Origin: Nocardioides zhouii
Lineage (GTDB): Bacteria > Actinomycetota > Actinomycetes > Propionibacteriales > Nocardioidaceae
Direction: 5' to 3'
Length of the DNA: 64,000 bases
Assembly (NCBI RefSeq): GCF_004137345.1
Contig: NZ_SDWV01000023.1
Location: 1-64,000, forward strand
Shown: positions 7,120-15,751 of the stretch, piece by piece
Numbering within the stretch: position 1 is the first letter of the stretch
Layout: the number at the start of each line of letters is the position of its first letter
The notes under the pieces: generated by a model
Seen by the model: the letters and a program-made list of their open reading frames with translations, nothing else
What the model was told of the DNA's origin: nothing
The model's database searches: none
Position numbers and translations under genes: made by a program

Positions 7120-8394
7120 TCAGTGGTCGTACGCCGCCCGCGTGACCCGGTAGCGCACGAAGGCCGGGACGGCGAGGGCTGCTGCGACGGTGAAGACGAC
7201 CACCAGCACGCCACCGCCGGCCGCGGCGACGGCGGCGCCGGTCGCGGCTGCGGTCGCGCCGTGGGCCACGTCCGCGATGCGCGGGCCACCGGCGACCACG
7301 ACGATGAAGATGCCCTGCAGGCGGCCGCGGACCTCGTCGGCCGCGGCGGACTGCAGCATCGACGTACGGAACGCGGCGGAGGCCATGTCGGCGGCGCCGC
7401 CGATCGCGAGCATCAGCACCGCGACGCCGAGCATCATGGCCGGGGCGTACGACGCCAGCATCGCGGCCACGCCGAAGCCGATCATCGCGAACCCCCACAC
7501 GAGGATCGCCACGATCACGGCCAGGCCCTGGCGCTCGACCCGCGACACCCAGCCCGACAGCACGCCGCCGACCACCGCGCCCAGCGGGATCGCGGCGAAG
7601 AGCAGCGCGAAGGCCAGGCCGCCCTCGCTCGGTCCGCCGAACGCGACGTCCGCCATCTCCGGGAACAGCGCGCGCGGCATCCCGAAGACCATCGCGATGA
7701 TGTCGACGACGAACGACATCATCAGCACCGGCTGGGTCCGCAGGTAGCGGAAGCCGTCGATGACCGCGCGGATGCCCGGCGTGACCGTCGCGCCCATGAC
7801 CGGCAGCGCCGGCAGCCCGACGACCGCGCCGAGGGTGGCGAAGAGCGTGATCGTGTCGAGCAGGTAGAGCCAGGAGAAGCCGACCAGTGGGATGAGCGCT
7901 CCGCCGACGAGCGGACCGGCGATGCCGCCGGCCTGCATGACGGTCATGTTGAGCGAGTTCGCCGCGGGCAGGAGCTGCTTGTCGAGGATGCGTGGCAGCA
8001 GCGCGGACCGGGTCGGTTGGTTGACCGCGAAGAACGCCTGCTGCACGGCGAAGAGGCCCAGCAGCAGCCACACGTCCTCCGCGCCGAGCGCCGCCTGCAG
8101 CCAGAACCCCGCACTGGTGAGGATGAGCCCGACGGTCGTGACCATCAGCAGCGTGCGTCGGTCGAAGACGTCGGCGAGCGCCCCGCCCCACAGCCCGAAG
8201 ACCACCAGTGGGACGAGGCCGAAGACGCCGGTGAGCCCGACGTACGCCGACGAGCCGGTCATCGTGTAGATCTGCGCGGGCACCGCCACGACGGTCAGCT
8301 GCGCGCCGATGACCGTGACGATGTTGGCCAGCCAGAGCCGGCGGAAGTGGGGGTTGGCGAGCGGTCGGGTGTCCGCCAGCAGTCGCCTCTCCAC
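7120..8394 (-). CDS. MFS exporter, EntS-like
   Basis: A 12-helix transporter of 424 residues. Seen: an N-terminal 'NPHFRRLWLANIVTVIGAQLTVVAVPAQIY' first helix; the MFS loop 'GLWGGALADVFDRRTLLM' between helices 2 and 3 (about 67-84); and 'NMTVMQAGGIAGPLVGGALI' mid-protein. This pattern is that of the enterobactin-exporter (EntS/TMF3) branch. Substrate is unknown and no siderophore genes are near. The GTG at 8394 has TAGCCT exactly 6 bases upstream and no Shine-Dalgarno sequence, so a leaderless start is likely. Confidence 0.85.
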   Translation of the reverse strand: MERRLLADTRPLANPHFRRLWLANIVTVIGAQLTVVAVPAQIYTMTGSSAYVGLTGVFGLVPLVVFGLWGGALADVFDRRTLLMVTTVGLILTSAGFWLQAALGAEDVWLLLGLFAVQQAFFAVNQPTRSALLPRILDKQLLPAANSLNMTVMQAGGIAGPLVGGALIPLVGFSWLYLLDTITLFATLGAVVGLPALPVMGATVTPGIRAVIDGFRYLRTQPVLMMSFVVDIIAMVFGMPRALFPEMADVAFGGPSEGGLAFALLFAAIPLGAVVGGVLSGWVSRVERQGLAVIVAILVWGFAMIGFGVAAMLASYAPAMMLGVAVLMLAIGGAADMASAAFRTSMLQSAAADEVRGRLQGIFIVVVAGGPRIADVAHGATAAATGAAVAAAGGGVLVVVFTVAAALAVPAFVRYRVTRAAYDH

Positions 8395-8400
8395 CTCGGC

Positions 8401-8406
8401 AGGCTA
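8401..8406 (-). promoter_or_regulatory. -10-like box TAGCCT before the MFS gene
   Basis: TAGCCT with a 6-base gap to GTG 8394 supports that start codon and a leaderless message. Confidence 0.45.
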
Positions 8407-8415
8407 GGTCACCGG

Positions 8416-9165
8416 TCAGGTCTCGACGGCGGGCAGGTACGGCGAGCGTCCGAGCTGGCGTGTGACCACGACACCCGTGATCGTCATCGCCAGGGCGATC
8501 CCGGCGAGGACGACCAGCTGGAACTGTGCGGCGACCTCGGGACTGGCGCCGCCGAAGAGGGCGCCCACGAACGCGCCGGGAAGGGTGACGAGTCCTGTCG
8601 AGCGGGTCTGGTCGAGGTTGGGGAGCAGTGACTCCCGCACCGCCTCCTGCCCGATCTCGAGGTGGGCGCGGGCGGGGGTCGCGCCGAGCGAGAGCCACGC
8701 CTCGACCTCGTCGCGGCGGTGTCGTACGCCGCGCAGGAAGTTCCGACCCGACAGGGTTGCTGCGCTCATGGCGTTGCCGATGATGATGCCGGCGACCGCG
8801 ACGAGGTGGCGTACGTCGAGGTCGACGAGCCGCAATACGAACACTGCGGCGAGCGAGACCCCGGCGCCGGCCACGACGCCGACGACCGCCGCCCGTCGGC
8901 CGTGCCACAGCTCGCGCAGCCGACCTGCGGCCGTCCATGACGCCGTCGTCAGCATCAGTACGAGGAAGGCGACCACCGTCCACGGCAGGGACAGGATGCC
9001 GCGCAGCAGCAGTGCGACGACGGCGAGCTGGACCACGGCCCGGGCCAGCGCGGTCAGGGGAGTCCAGCCCAGGCCGACTCCCGAGCGCCAGGCGATGAGC
9101 ACCGTGGCGAGCACCACGACGAGCAACCCCGCTCCGAACCAGGCGTAGTCGATGACCTGCGGCAC
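8416..9165 (-). CDS. FetB/UPF0014 family ABC permease (putative iron exporter permease)
   Basis: 249 residues with about seven transmembrane helices. Family marks are 'ARAVVQLAVVALLLRGIL', 'IIIGNAMSAATLSGRNFLRGV' and 'LLPNLDQTRSTGLVTLPGAFVGALFGGASP', which match the UPF0014 (YbbM/FetB) family. In E. coli FetB works with the ATPase FetA in iron export; no ATPase gene adjoins here. GTG 9165 is preferred over an in-frame GTG at 9198 because TACGGT lies exactly 6 bases before it and homologues have a very short N-terminus. Confidence 0.82.
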   Translation of the reverse strand: MPQVIDYAWFGAGLLVVVLATVLIAWRSGVGLGWTPLTALARAVVQLAVVALLLRGILSLPWTVVAFLVLMLTTASWTAAGRLRELWHGRRAAVVGVVAGAGVSLAAVFVLRLVDLDVRHLVAVAGIIIGNAMSAATLSGRNFLRGVRHRRDEVEAWLSLGATPARAHLEIGQEAVRESLLPNLDQTRSTGLVTLPGAFVGALFGGASPEVAAQFQLVVLAGIALAMTITGVVVTRQLGRSPYLPAVET

Positions 9166-9171
9166 GAGCAG

Positions 9172-9177
9172 ACCGTA
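9172..9177 (-). promoter_or_regulatory. -10-like box TACGGT before the FetB-like gene
   Basis: TACGGT with a 6-base gap to GTG 9165; helps choose between two candidate GTG starts. Confidence 0.4.
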
Positions 9178-9278
9178 TCCCCACGCGCGGCGGCCCACGG
9201 TCCAGTCAGGTTGTCGGCAGGTGGGCGGCCGGACGCTGGCGACGTCGCCCGCGAAGGACGTGGGCCGAGGAGGCGTCC

Positions 9279-9755
9279 ATGTTCGACCTGGTCAACGGCC
9301 TGCCCATCCACCCGCTCGTGGTCCACGGCGTGGTCGTCCTGCTGCCACTCGCCGTGCTCGGGACGATCGCGATCGCGGTCAGGCCGGCGTGGCGGCTCAC
9401 GTACGGCGGCCTCGTGGTGGCCTGTGCAGCAGTGGCGACCGCGCTGCTGCCCATCGCGACGTCGAGCGGCGAGGCGCTCGAGAAGCACGTGGGCGACCCG
9501 GGCGAGCATGCGGAGCTCGGCGACCAGCTCATCTGGTTCGCGATCCCGCTGCTGGTCCTGACGCTCGCGCTGGTCGTGCTCGAGCGGCGCAAGGCCGCCG
9601 GCAAGCCGGCGGTCGGGCCGTCAGCCCTGCCGATGGCGGTCGCCGGGCTCGCGGTCGTCGCAGCCCTCGCGGCCGGCGTACAGGTCTATCGCGTCGGTGA
9701 CTCCGGCGCCCGCGCTGCCTGGGGCGACCAGGTCGCGTCCTCGACCGGTGATTGA
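9279..9755 (+). CDS. DUF2231 domain membrane protein
   Basis: 158 residues with four hydrophobic helices. The N-terminal NGLPIHPLVVHGVVVLLPLAVLG is the DUF2231 signature, where the two His residues within the first helix are conserved. Function is unknown; some relatives occur with heme or redox membrane proteins. It lies 43 bases upstream of the response regulator and could share its transcript. Confidence 0.85.
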   Translation: MFDLVNGLPIHPLVVHGVVVLLPLAVLGTIAIAVRPAWRLTYGGLVVACAAVATALLPIATSSGEALEKHVGDPGEHAELGDQLIWFAIPLLVLTLALVVLERRKAAGKPAVGPSALPMAVAGLAVVAALAAGVQVYRVGDSGARAAWGDQVASSTGD

Positions 9756-9798
9756 GGCGGGGTCGACTCGGTCGACACGGACAGGAGAGGGTGGTGTC

Positions 9799-10482
9799 GT
9801 GCTGACCATCGGTGTCTGCGAGGACCAGGAGTCGATCCGCAAGGTGCTCGTACGCGGCCTGCGCCAGGCCGGTCACGAGGTCGTCGTCGCCCATGACGGG
9901 CGCGAGGCGCTCCTGCAGTTCGGACCCGACGAACCTCTCGACGTCGTCGTGATGGACGTCGGACTTCCCGACTCCGACGGACGCGACGTGGTCCAGGCCC
10001 TCAAGTCCGCCGGACAGCACGCACCCGTCCTCTTCCTCACCGCACTCGGCGCTCCGCACGAGGTGCTGGCGGGATTCGCCGCCGGCGCGGACGACTACGT
10101 CGTCAAGCCGTTCGAGATCGCGGAGGTGCTCGCCCGCCTCGACGCGCTGGCCAGGCGGGGTCCGGACCGTCGGCTGCAGGCCGGCGGCCTGGTGCTCGAC
10201 CCGGTCCAGCACGCCGCCCGCAGCGAGCACGGCCGGGTGCTGCTCACCCCGACGGAGTTCCGGATGCTCGCGGCGATCACCTCGCGTCCGGGAGAGGTCG
10301 TCCGGCGTCGCAGCGTCGTCGCCGCTGCCTGGCCCGACGGTGCGAGCGTCTCGGAGAACACGATCGACTCCTTCATCCGCCGGATCCGGGCCAAGCTCGA
10401 CGAGATCGAGTCGCCCACCGCGATCGAGACCGTCCGGGGCGTCGGCTTCACCGCGGTCGACCGTCCGGCCGCGCACTGGTGA
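9799..10482 (+). CDS. OmpR-family response regulator
   Basis: 227 residues. The receiver domain spans residues 1-115, with the acidic pocket (CEDQES), phospho-acceptor Asp53 (VVMDVGLPD), Thr in FLTALG and Lys in DDYVVKPFE. The OmpR winged helix follows (about 130-225), ending NTIDSFIRRIRAKLDE and VRGVGFTAV. GTG 9799 is chosen because AGGAGAGG lies about 9 bases upstream. It is followed 7 bases later by its kinase. Likely targets are the downstream COG4705/ABC genes (context inference). Confidence 0.92.
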   Translation: MLTIGVCEDQESIRKVLVRGLRQAGHEVVVAHDGREALLQFGPDEPLDVVVMDVGLPDSDGRDVVQALKSAGQHAPVLFLTALGAPHEVLAGFAAGADDYVVKPFEIAEVLARLDALARRGPDRRLQAGGLVLDPVQHAARSEHGRVLLTPTEFRMLAAITSRPGEVVRRRSVVAAAWPDGASVSENTIDSFIRRIRAKLDEIESPTAIETVRGVGFTAVDRPAAHW

Positions 10483-10489
10483 GCCGCCG

Positions 10490-11848
10490 ATGACCGAGCC
10501 CCGCAACCCGGCGAGCGTCCGGAGCCGCCTCGTCGCGCTCACCGGCACGCTGTCCGCGTTCGTGGCGCTCGGGCTGGTCGTCATCGTCCAGGTGGTCCTT
10601 GCGGGGGCGGCGACCGACGCCGTCACCCGGGTGCTGGACGACCGGGCCGACGCCCTCATCGGCGCGGCGAGCCCGGCGTCCGCGGGAGGCTCGCTCCAGG
10701 TGCCGGCCGACCTGCTCGCGCCCGGTGTCGCGGTGTACGACGCGACGGGTGAGCTGGTCGCGGGCTTCGTCGCCCCCTCCCAGCAGGTCACCTTCGACGG
10801 CCTCTCGGGCGCCACTGAGCGGAAGGTCGTGGAGGTCGACGACACGTACGCCGCGATGGCGCGACCGTTCACGCTCGACGACGGGACCAGGGGAGTGGTG
10901 GTCCTGTCCGAACCGGTCACGCCCTACGAGAACGACGAGCGCAACGCGTTCGCCGTCTCGGTCGTCGCCGGTCTGCTCATGGTGCTCCTCGCAGTGGTCA
11001 TGGCGGCCTGGATCAGCCGTCGCGCGCTCGCCCCGGTCGAGGCGATGGCGCACACCGCGCGGGAGTGGAGCGAGCACGACCTCGATCGCAGGTTCGACCT
11101 CGGCGCACCGACGGATGAGATCCGCGCGCTGGGCCGGACGCTCGACGACCTGCTCGACAAGGTCGCCCGGACCATCCGTGCCGAGCAGCGGCTCACGTCA
11201 GAGCTCGCCCACGAGCTGCGCACGCCGCTCACCGCGATCCAGGCCACCGCCGAGCTGGTGTCGATGCGTCCCGACCTCGACCCGCAGCTGCGCGAGGACG
11301 TGGACGACGTGCTCGCCGGGTGCCGGGCGATGGCCGCGACGATGACGGTCCTGTTGGAGATCGCGCGCCGGCAGGCCGAGGGATCGCTGGACGGGAGCAC
11401 CACGGGCGAGCACCTCTCCGACGCCGTACGCCGGAGGCACGCCGACGCCCGGCTCGAGGTCGACCTGCCCGACGACCTGGCCGTGAGCGTCCCCGTCGAG
11501 GTGGTCCTCCGCGTGCTCGCGCCGGTGCTCGACAACGCCCTCCGCGTCGCGGACCGGGTGGTCCTGACCGCTGGTAGCGGGTCGGGACCCGGCCTCGTGA
11601 CGCTGCACGTGCGGGACGACGGCCCGGGGGTGGCCCCCGCGCTGGTCGACAGCCTCTTCGAGCCCGGCAGCACCGACCGGGTCGGCACCGGCAGCGGCCT
11701 GGGACTCTCCCTGGCCCGCCGGGTCGCCCGGAGCGCGGGCGGCGACCTGACGCTCCTCACCGACGGGCGTACGGGCGCGACGTTCGTCGTGACGCTGCCA
11801 GGCCGTGGCCTCCACGACAGTCAGGTTGTCGTCAGCAAGGACCACTGA
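10490..11848 (+). CDS. Membrane sensor histidine kinase, partner of the preceding regulator
   Basis: 452 residues. There is a transmembrane helix near 20-40, an extracellular sensor region of about 120 residues, and a second helix near 145-175. A HAMP segment follows, then HisKA with phospho-acceptor His241 (SELAHELRTPL). The ATPase domain has N box 'PVLDNALRVAD', G1 'DDGPGV' and G2 'GSGLGLSLARR'. Domain order and size are those of EnvZ/OmpR-class kinases. No ligand-binding fold was recognised in the sensor region. Confidence 0.92.
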   Translation: MTEPRNPASVRSRLVALTGTLSAFVALGLVVIVQVVLAGAATDAVTRVLDDRADALIGAASPASAGGSLQVPADLLAPGVAVYDATGELVAGFVAPSQQVTFDGLSGATERKVVEVDDTYAAMARPFTLDDGTRGVVVLSEPVTPYENDERNAFAVSVVAGLLMVLLAVVMAAWISRRALAPVEAMAHTAREWSEHDLDRRFDLGAPTDEIRALGRTLDDLLDKVARTIRAEQRLTSELAHELRTPLTAIQATAELVSMRPDLDPQLREDVDDVLAGCRAMAATMTVLLEIARRQAEGSLDGSTTGEHLSDAVRRRHADARLEVDLPDDLAVSVPVEVVLRVLAPVLDNALRVADRVVLTAGSGSGPGLVTLHVRDDGPGVAPALVDSLFEPGSTDRVGTGSGLGLSLARRVARSAGGDLTLLTDGRTGATFVVTLPGRGLHDSQVVVSKDH

Positions 11849-11858
11849 CACTCGGGTC

Positions 11859-12665
11859 ATGACCGACTCGACACGTACGGCACGCCGTGCCACCGGCGCG
11901 CGCACCCTCCTCAACAAGGTCCCCGAGGTCACCGTCTGGTTCTGGGTGATCAAGATTCTTTGCACCACCGTCGGGGAGTCGCTTGCCGACTGGATCAACG
12001 AGCAGCTCGGCGTGGGGCTGGTCAACACGGCGCTCCTGTTCACCGCGATCTTCGCCGGTGTGCTGATCATCCAGATGCGGCTGACCCGCTACGTGCCGGC
12101 CGCCTACTGGCTCGCCGTCGTGGTGGTCAGCGTCACCGGCACGCTCTACACCGACATCCTCACCGACCAGCTCGGCGTCCCCCTCTGGATCAGCACCCTC
12201 GTCTTCTCGGTGCTGCTGGCCGGGGTCTTCGCCGTCTGGTACGTCCGCGAGCGCACGCTCTCGATCCACAGCATCACCACGACGCCGCGCGAGGGCTTCT
12301 ACTGGCTCGCGGTGCTGGTGACCTTCGCCCTCGGCACCGCCACCGGCGACTGGACCCTCGACCTCACCGGCTGGGGACCGGGCCTGTCGGTCCTGCTGCC
12401 GCTGTCGCTCATCGCGGTGGTGGTCGTGATGTGGCGCTCGGGCGCGGACGCCGTCCTCGCCTTCTGGCTGGCCTACATCCTCACCCGGCCCCTCGGTGCC
12501 AACCTCGGTGACTGGCTCGCTGCCGACAAGGCCGAGCAGGGACTCGGCCTGGGCACATTCATGACCAGCGTCGTCTTCCTCCTGGCGATCCTGGCGACGG
12601 TCGCCTACCTCACCGTCTCCCGTGTCGACGTCATCGAGGACGCGAACGAGTCGGTGAGGGCATGA
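11859..12665 (+). CDS. COG4705 multi-pass membrane protein
   Basis: 268 residues with about seven to eight transmembrane segments. It begins with the family signature 'NKVPEVTVWFWVIKILCTTVGESLADWI' (about 19-46). Short Gly-Asp motifs recur (TVGESLADW, GTATGDWTLD, LGANLGDWL), suggesting internal duplication around membrane acidic residues. The family is uncharacterised to my knowledge; buried acids would fit cation movement, which is speculation. It follows the kinase by 10 bases and overlaps the ABC ATPase start by 4, so it is probably part of the same operon. Confidence 0.78.
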   Translation: MTDSTRTARRATGARTLLNKVPEVTVWFWVIKILCTTVGESLADWINEQLGVGLVNTALLFTAIFAGVLIIQMRLTRYVPAAYWLAVVVVSVTGTLYTDILTDQLGVPLWISTLVFSVLLAGVFAVWYVRERTLSIHSITTTPREGFYWLAVLVTFALGTATGDWTLDLTGWGPGLSVLLPLSLIAVVVVMWRSGADAVLAFWLAYILTRPLGANLGDWLAADKAEQGLGLGTFMTSVVFLLAILATVAYLTVSRVDVIEDANESVRA

Positions 12666-13624
12666 GCGCCGGCGCTGCGGCCGTCGAGGTCGTCGGCGTC
12701 ACCAAGACGTACGCCGGGCTGGTGGCTGTCGACGACGTGTCGATGCGGGTCGCGCCCGGCGAGGTGTACGGCATCCTCGGGCCCAACGGGGCCGGCAAGA
12801 CCACCCTGCTGCGGATGCTCTTCGGCCTGATCCGGCCCGACAGCGGCGAGATCCGCGTCTTCGACCGGACCTGGGCCGACGACGACGTCCGGACCCTCGA
12901 CGGTGTCGCCGGGTTCATCGAGAGCCCGAAGTTCTACCCCTACCTGACCGGGCGCCAGAACCTCGAGGGACTGCGGCTGCTCGACGGCACCGGCCTCCCC
13001 GACCGCGTCGAGGAGGTGCTCGACATCGTCGACCTGACCGGTCGCGAGGACCACAAGGTCGGTGGCTACTCCTACGGGATGCGCCAGCGGCTCGGCGTCG
13101 CGGCGAGCCTGCTGCGGAGCCCGCGGCTGCTGGTCCTCGACGAGCCGGCCAACGGCCTCGACCCCGGCGGCATCCGTGACATGCGAGCGCTGGTCAAGCG
13201 GCTCGCGGCAGGAGGGCTCACGGTCCTGCTGTCCTCGCACCACATGGACGAGGTCGAGGAGATCTGCGACAACGTCACGATCATGCGGCGCGGGTCGGTG
13301 GCCTTCCACGGCACCATCGCCGACCTCCGCACGATGGCCCCCGACCCCGGCCACCTGCTCCGCACCGGTGACGACGCGAAGGCCGTCGTGGTCGGGCGGT
13401 TGCGACACCCGGACATCGTCGTGGAGCCGTCACCGGACGGTGGCCTGGTCGCGACCGGCTCGGAGCGCGGGCTCGCGGCGTACGTCGCCGACCTGGTCCA
13501 CGCCGAGATCCCGCTGCTCGCCTTCACCCCGACGCGTACGCCGCTCGAGGCACTCTTCTTCATGCTCACCGACGCCGAGGCCGATCCCCCATCACGCCCG
13601 GTGGTCGCGGGGGCTTGCCGATGA
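12662..13624 (+). CDS. ABC transporter ATP-binding protein (ABC-2 exporter type)
   Basis: 320 residues. One ATPase domain has Walker A GPNGAGKTTLLR near residue 41, signature 'YSYGMRQRLGVAASLL' near 138 and Walker B 'RLLVLDEPANGLDPGG'. A switch His lies in LSSHHMDEVEE. The last ~90 residues form the regulatory extension usual in drug or antibiotic exporters (CcmA/DrrA class). It overlaps both neighbours by 4 bases (ATGA type), so it is translated with the permease at 13621. Confidence 0.92.
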   Translation: MSAGAAAVEVVGVTKTYAGLVAVDDVSMRVAPGEVYGILGPNGAGKTTLLRMLFGLIRPDSGEIRVFDRTWADDDVRTLDGVAGFIESPKFYPYLTGRQNLEGLRLLDGTGLPDRVEEVLDIVDLTGREDHKVGGYSYGMRQRLGVAASLLRSPRLLVLDEPANGLDPGGIRDMRALVKRLAAGGLTVLLSSHHMDEVEEICDNVTIMRRGSVAFHGTIADLRTMAPDPGHLLRTGDDAKAVVVGRLRHPDIVVEPSPDGGLVATGSERGLAAYVADLVHAEIPLLAFTPTRTPLEALFFMLTDAEADPPSRPVVAGACR

Positions 13625-14496
13625 GCGCGACCGTCGATGATCGCCCCGAGGTCCACGCCGCCCTGGCCGCAACCCGCGGCCAGGCCGGGCTCGCTGCCGC
13701 GCTCCGATGGGAGACCCGCAAGCTCCGCGCGCAGCTGCGGAGCAGGGCGCTCCTCCTGGGCGCCCTGCTCGCCCCGATCGCTGTCGTCGTGGTGGTGAGC
13801 GCCCAGTCACGACCGCCCAAGGACACGCTCTTCGGGCGGTTCGCGACGGAGAACGGCTTCGCCATGGCGCTGCTGGTGCTGGGCTTCGCCAGTCAGTGGC
13901 TGCTGCCGCTGGTGACCGCCGTCGTGGCCGGCGACATCTTCGCCAGCGAGGACCAGCACGGCACCTGGAAGACCGTGCTCACCCGTTCGGTCAGCCGGTC
14001 GCGGCTGTTCTGGGCGAAGGTGCTGGTGGCTCTCGGTTTCGGCCTGGTCGCGCTCGTTGTGCTGGCCGCTGCCACGATCGCGACGAGCGCGCTGGTGGTC
14101 GGACGCCAACCCCTGACCGGCCTGTCCGGCCAGGTGGTCGAGCCGCACTCGGCCCTGCTGCTGGTCGCCGCGGCATGGGCCACAATGGTTCCTCCGCTGG
14201 TCGCCTTCACTTGCGTGGCGCTGCTGTTCTCGGTGTGGTCGCGCAACGCGGCCGTCGGCATCGCCGGGCCCGTCGTCCTCGGGATGGTCATGCAGCTCGT
14301 CGGCGGCCTCGGCGGCATCGAGGCGGTCCGCCCGCTCCTGCTCACCACCCCGTTCGAGGCCTGGCACGGCCTCCTCGCGTCCCCCCGGTTCACCGGGCCA
14401 CTCCTCGAGGGCTGCACCACCAGCCTCGTCTGGAGCGTGGTCAGCCTGGCCACCGCGTTCCTCGTCCTGCGCCACCGCGACATCACCGGAGGTTGA
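13621..14496 (+). CDS. ABC-2 type transporter permease
   Basis: 291 residues with six predicted transmembrane helices (first near residues 44-62). The first extracellular section is short, and 'EDQHGTWKTVLTRSVSRSRLFWAKVL' between helices 2 and 3 is the cytoplasmic coupling region typical of ABC-2 permeases. The ATG is inside the stop of the ATPase gene. Cargo is unknown. The following secreted protein starts 5 bases downstream and may be exported or work with it (inference). Confidence 0.88.
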   Translation: MSATVDDRPEVHAALAATRGQAGLAAALRWETRKLRAQLRSRALLLGALLAPIAVVVVVSAQSRPPKDTLFGRFATENGFAMALLVLGFASQWLLPLVTAVVAGDIFASEDQHGTWKTVLTRSVSRSRLFWAKVLVALGFGLVALVVLAAATIATSALVVGRQPLTGLSGQVVEPHSALLLVAAAWATMVPPLVAFTCVALLFSVWSRNAAVGIAGPVVLGMVMQLVGGLGGIEAVRPLLLTTPFEAWHGLLASPRFTGPLLEGCTTSLVWSVVSLATAFLVLRHRDITGG

Positions 14497-14501
14497 GCAC
14501 C

Positions 14502-15284
14502 ATGCGTCGCTTCATCATCAGTCTCATCGCCGCACTCGCGGTCGTCCTGGCCGTCGGGGGAGCCGTCATGGCAGGCTCCGGCGGCAGCAGCCGCGTCACC
14601 CGGGCCCGGCTCGAGCGCTCCCTGCCCACCGTCTTCGCCCACGTCTACACCTCCCAGGCGAAGCTCCTCGGGCACCAGGGCGTCACGCCGGAGTCCCTGC
14701 ACCCCACCGCCATGTGCGACAAGGGTGGTGCGGTCGAGGCCGACGTCGGCCCCGGCAGCAACTGGAACTGCCTGGTCAGCTGGAGCGACCCGGACAACCC
14801 GATGCCGCCCGAGGGCTACGGCAAGATCGAGCTCAACGTGCACAGCAACGGCTGCTACACCGCGGCAGCCCCGAGCAAGCTGGTCGGCTTCCTGACGCTC
14901 ACCGACACCGCGGGGCGGGTCGTGACCAACCCGGTGGCCGAGTTCGACGCCTGCTTCGACCCGCACGGTGACAACACCTCGACGGGGGTGGAGTTCCCCT
15001 CCCTGCTCGCGATCACCACGACTGCCCTGCGGCCCGACGGCCAGTCGCACGTCTCCGTGCAGGTCACCTGCGGCACCGGCAGCGGCGGCTGCCACGGATC
15101 GGTGACCGCGGCCGCCGGCTCCACCACGCTCGGCACCGTCCCGATCGACGTGGACGAGGAGCAGACCGGGACGCTGGCCTTCCCGACGCCGGTGCCCGAC
15201 GGCACGGCCGAGGTGGTCTTCACCGCCACGCTCACCGACGGCGTCGGCCCCGCGAAGCCGGTCACGCTGCCGATGCCCGCCTGA
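14502..15284 (+). CDS. Secreted or membrane-anchored protein of unknown function
   Basis: 260 residues with an N-terminal signal/anchor (MRRFIISLIAALAVVLAVGG). There is no lipobox Cys. The mature part has four to six cysteines (for example MCDKGG, NWNCLV, NGCYTA, DACFD) and a C-terminal beta-rich half with 'VQVTCGTGSGGCHGSV'. Paired cysteines suggest disulfides outside the membrane. No family was recognised. It is last in the two-component/ABC operon, followed by a GC hairpin. Confidence 0.72.
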   Translation: MRRFIISLIAALAVVLAVGGAVMAGSGGSSRVTRARLERSLPTVFAHVYTSQAKLLGHQGVTPESLHPTAMCDKGGAVEADVGPGSNWNCLVSWSDPDNPMPPEGYGKIELNVHSNGCYTAAAPSKLVGFLTLTDTAGRVVTNPVAEFDACFDPHGDNTSTGVEFPSLLAITTTALRPDGQSHVSVQVTCGTGSGGCHGSVTAAAGSTTLGTVPIDVDEEQTGTLAFPTPVPDGTAEVVFTATLTDGVGPAKPVTLPMPA

Positions 15285-15298
15285 CGGCCCCCTATCAG

Positions 15299-15334
15299 CC
15301 CGATGGTGTCGGCCCCCCGTCCGGCACCATCGGG
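15299..15334 (+). terminator. GC-rich hairpin ending the ABC operon
   Basis: A perfect 10-bp stem (CCCGATGGTG with CACCATCGGG) around a 16-base loop begins 14 bases after the stop of the secreted-protein gene. There is no T tract, as is common in actinobacterial terminators. It also separates this operon from the metal-sensor operon. Confidence 0.6.
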
Positions 15335-15352
15335 GCCACCAGCTCCGGCTGC

Positions 15353-15358
15353 TAGCAT
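15353..15358 (+). promoter_or_regulatory. -10 box TAGCAT within an 8-bp palindrome, before the ArsR-type gene
   Basis: TAGCAT lies 6 bases before ATG 15365, giving a leaderless start. It sits in TGCTAGCA (15349-15356), a short palindrome that could be an operator half or core for the ArsR-type repressor. That role is inference; the usual longer 12-2-12 ArsR operator is not evident. Confidence 0.45.
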
Positions 15359-15364
15359 CGGCAT

Positions 15365-15751
15365 ATGACGATGACAGCGATGGAGACCGTGCGCCTCGAC
15401 GTCGTCGAGGCCGCCGGGATGACCGCCGCAGCGTGTCTCTTCCACGGGTTCTCCGATCCGTCGCGGCTGTCGATCGTGCGCCACCTCGCGCTCGGCGAGC
15501 ACCGCGTCATCGACCTGACCGCGCACCTCGGCCTGGCGCAGAGCACCGTGTCGCAGCACCTCGCCTGCCTCCGGGACTGCGGCCTCGTGTCCTCACGGCC
15601 GGTGGGTCGGGCCTCGATGTGGTCGCTCAACCACATCGACACCGTGATGGACCTGCTCGCCTCCGCGGAGAAGCTGCTCGGCCTCACCGGTGACGCCGTC
15701 GCCCTCTGCCCGCGCTACGGCGTGGACGCGCTCCACGAGGAAGCGCGATGA
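15365..15751 (+). CDS. ArsR/SmtB-family metal-sensing repressor (CmtR-like)
   Basis: 128 residues with a winged-helix HTH (LTAHLGLAQSTVSQHLACLRDCGLV, about 59-83). Two cysteines spaced as CLRDC in the recognition region, plus a C-terminal Cys in VALCPRYG, match the three-cysteine Cd/Pb site of mycobacterial CmtR (Cys57, Cys61, Cys102). An ATGA overlap couples it to the first CDF exporter, which it probably represses in the absence of metal. Zn or another thiophilic metal is also possible. Confidence 0.82.
   Translation: MTMTAMETVRLDVVEAAGMTAAACLFHGFSDPSRLSIVRHLALGEHRVIDLTAHLGLAQSTVSQHLACLRDCGLVSSRPVGRASMWSLNHIDTVMDLLASAEKLLGLTGDAVALCPRYGVDALHEEAR

Noticed and set aside
6122..9184. A 1020-codon open frame on the minus strand
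   Set aside because: It runs antisense to the aldo/keto reductase and out of frame through the MFS and FetB-like genes. It is Arg/Pro/His-rich and shows no motif; typical of long shadow frames at this GC content.
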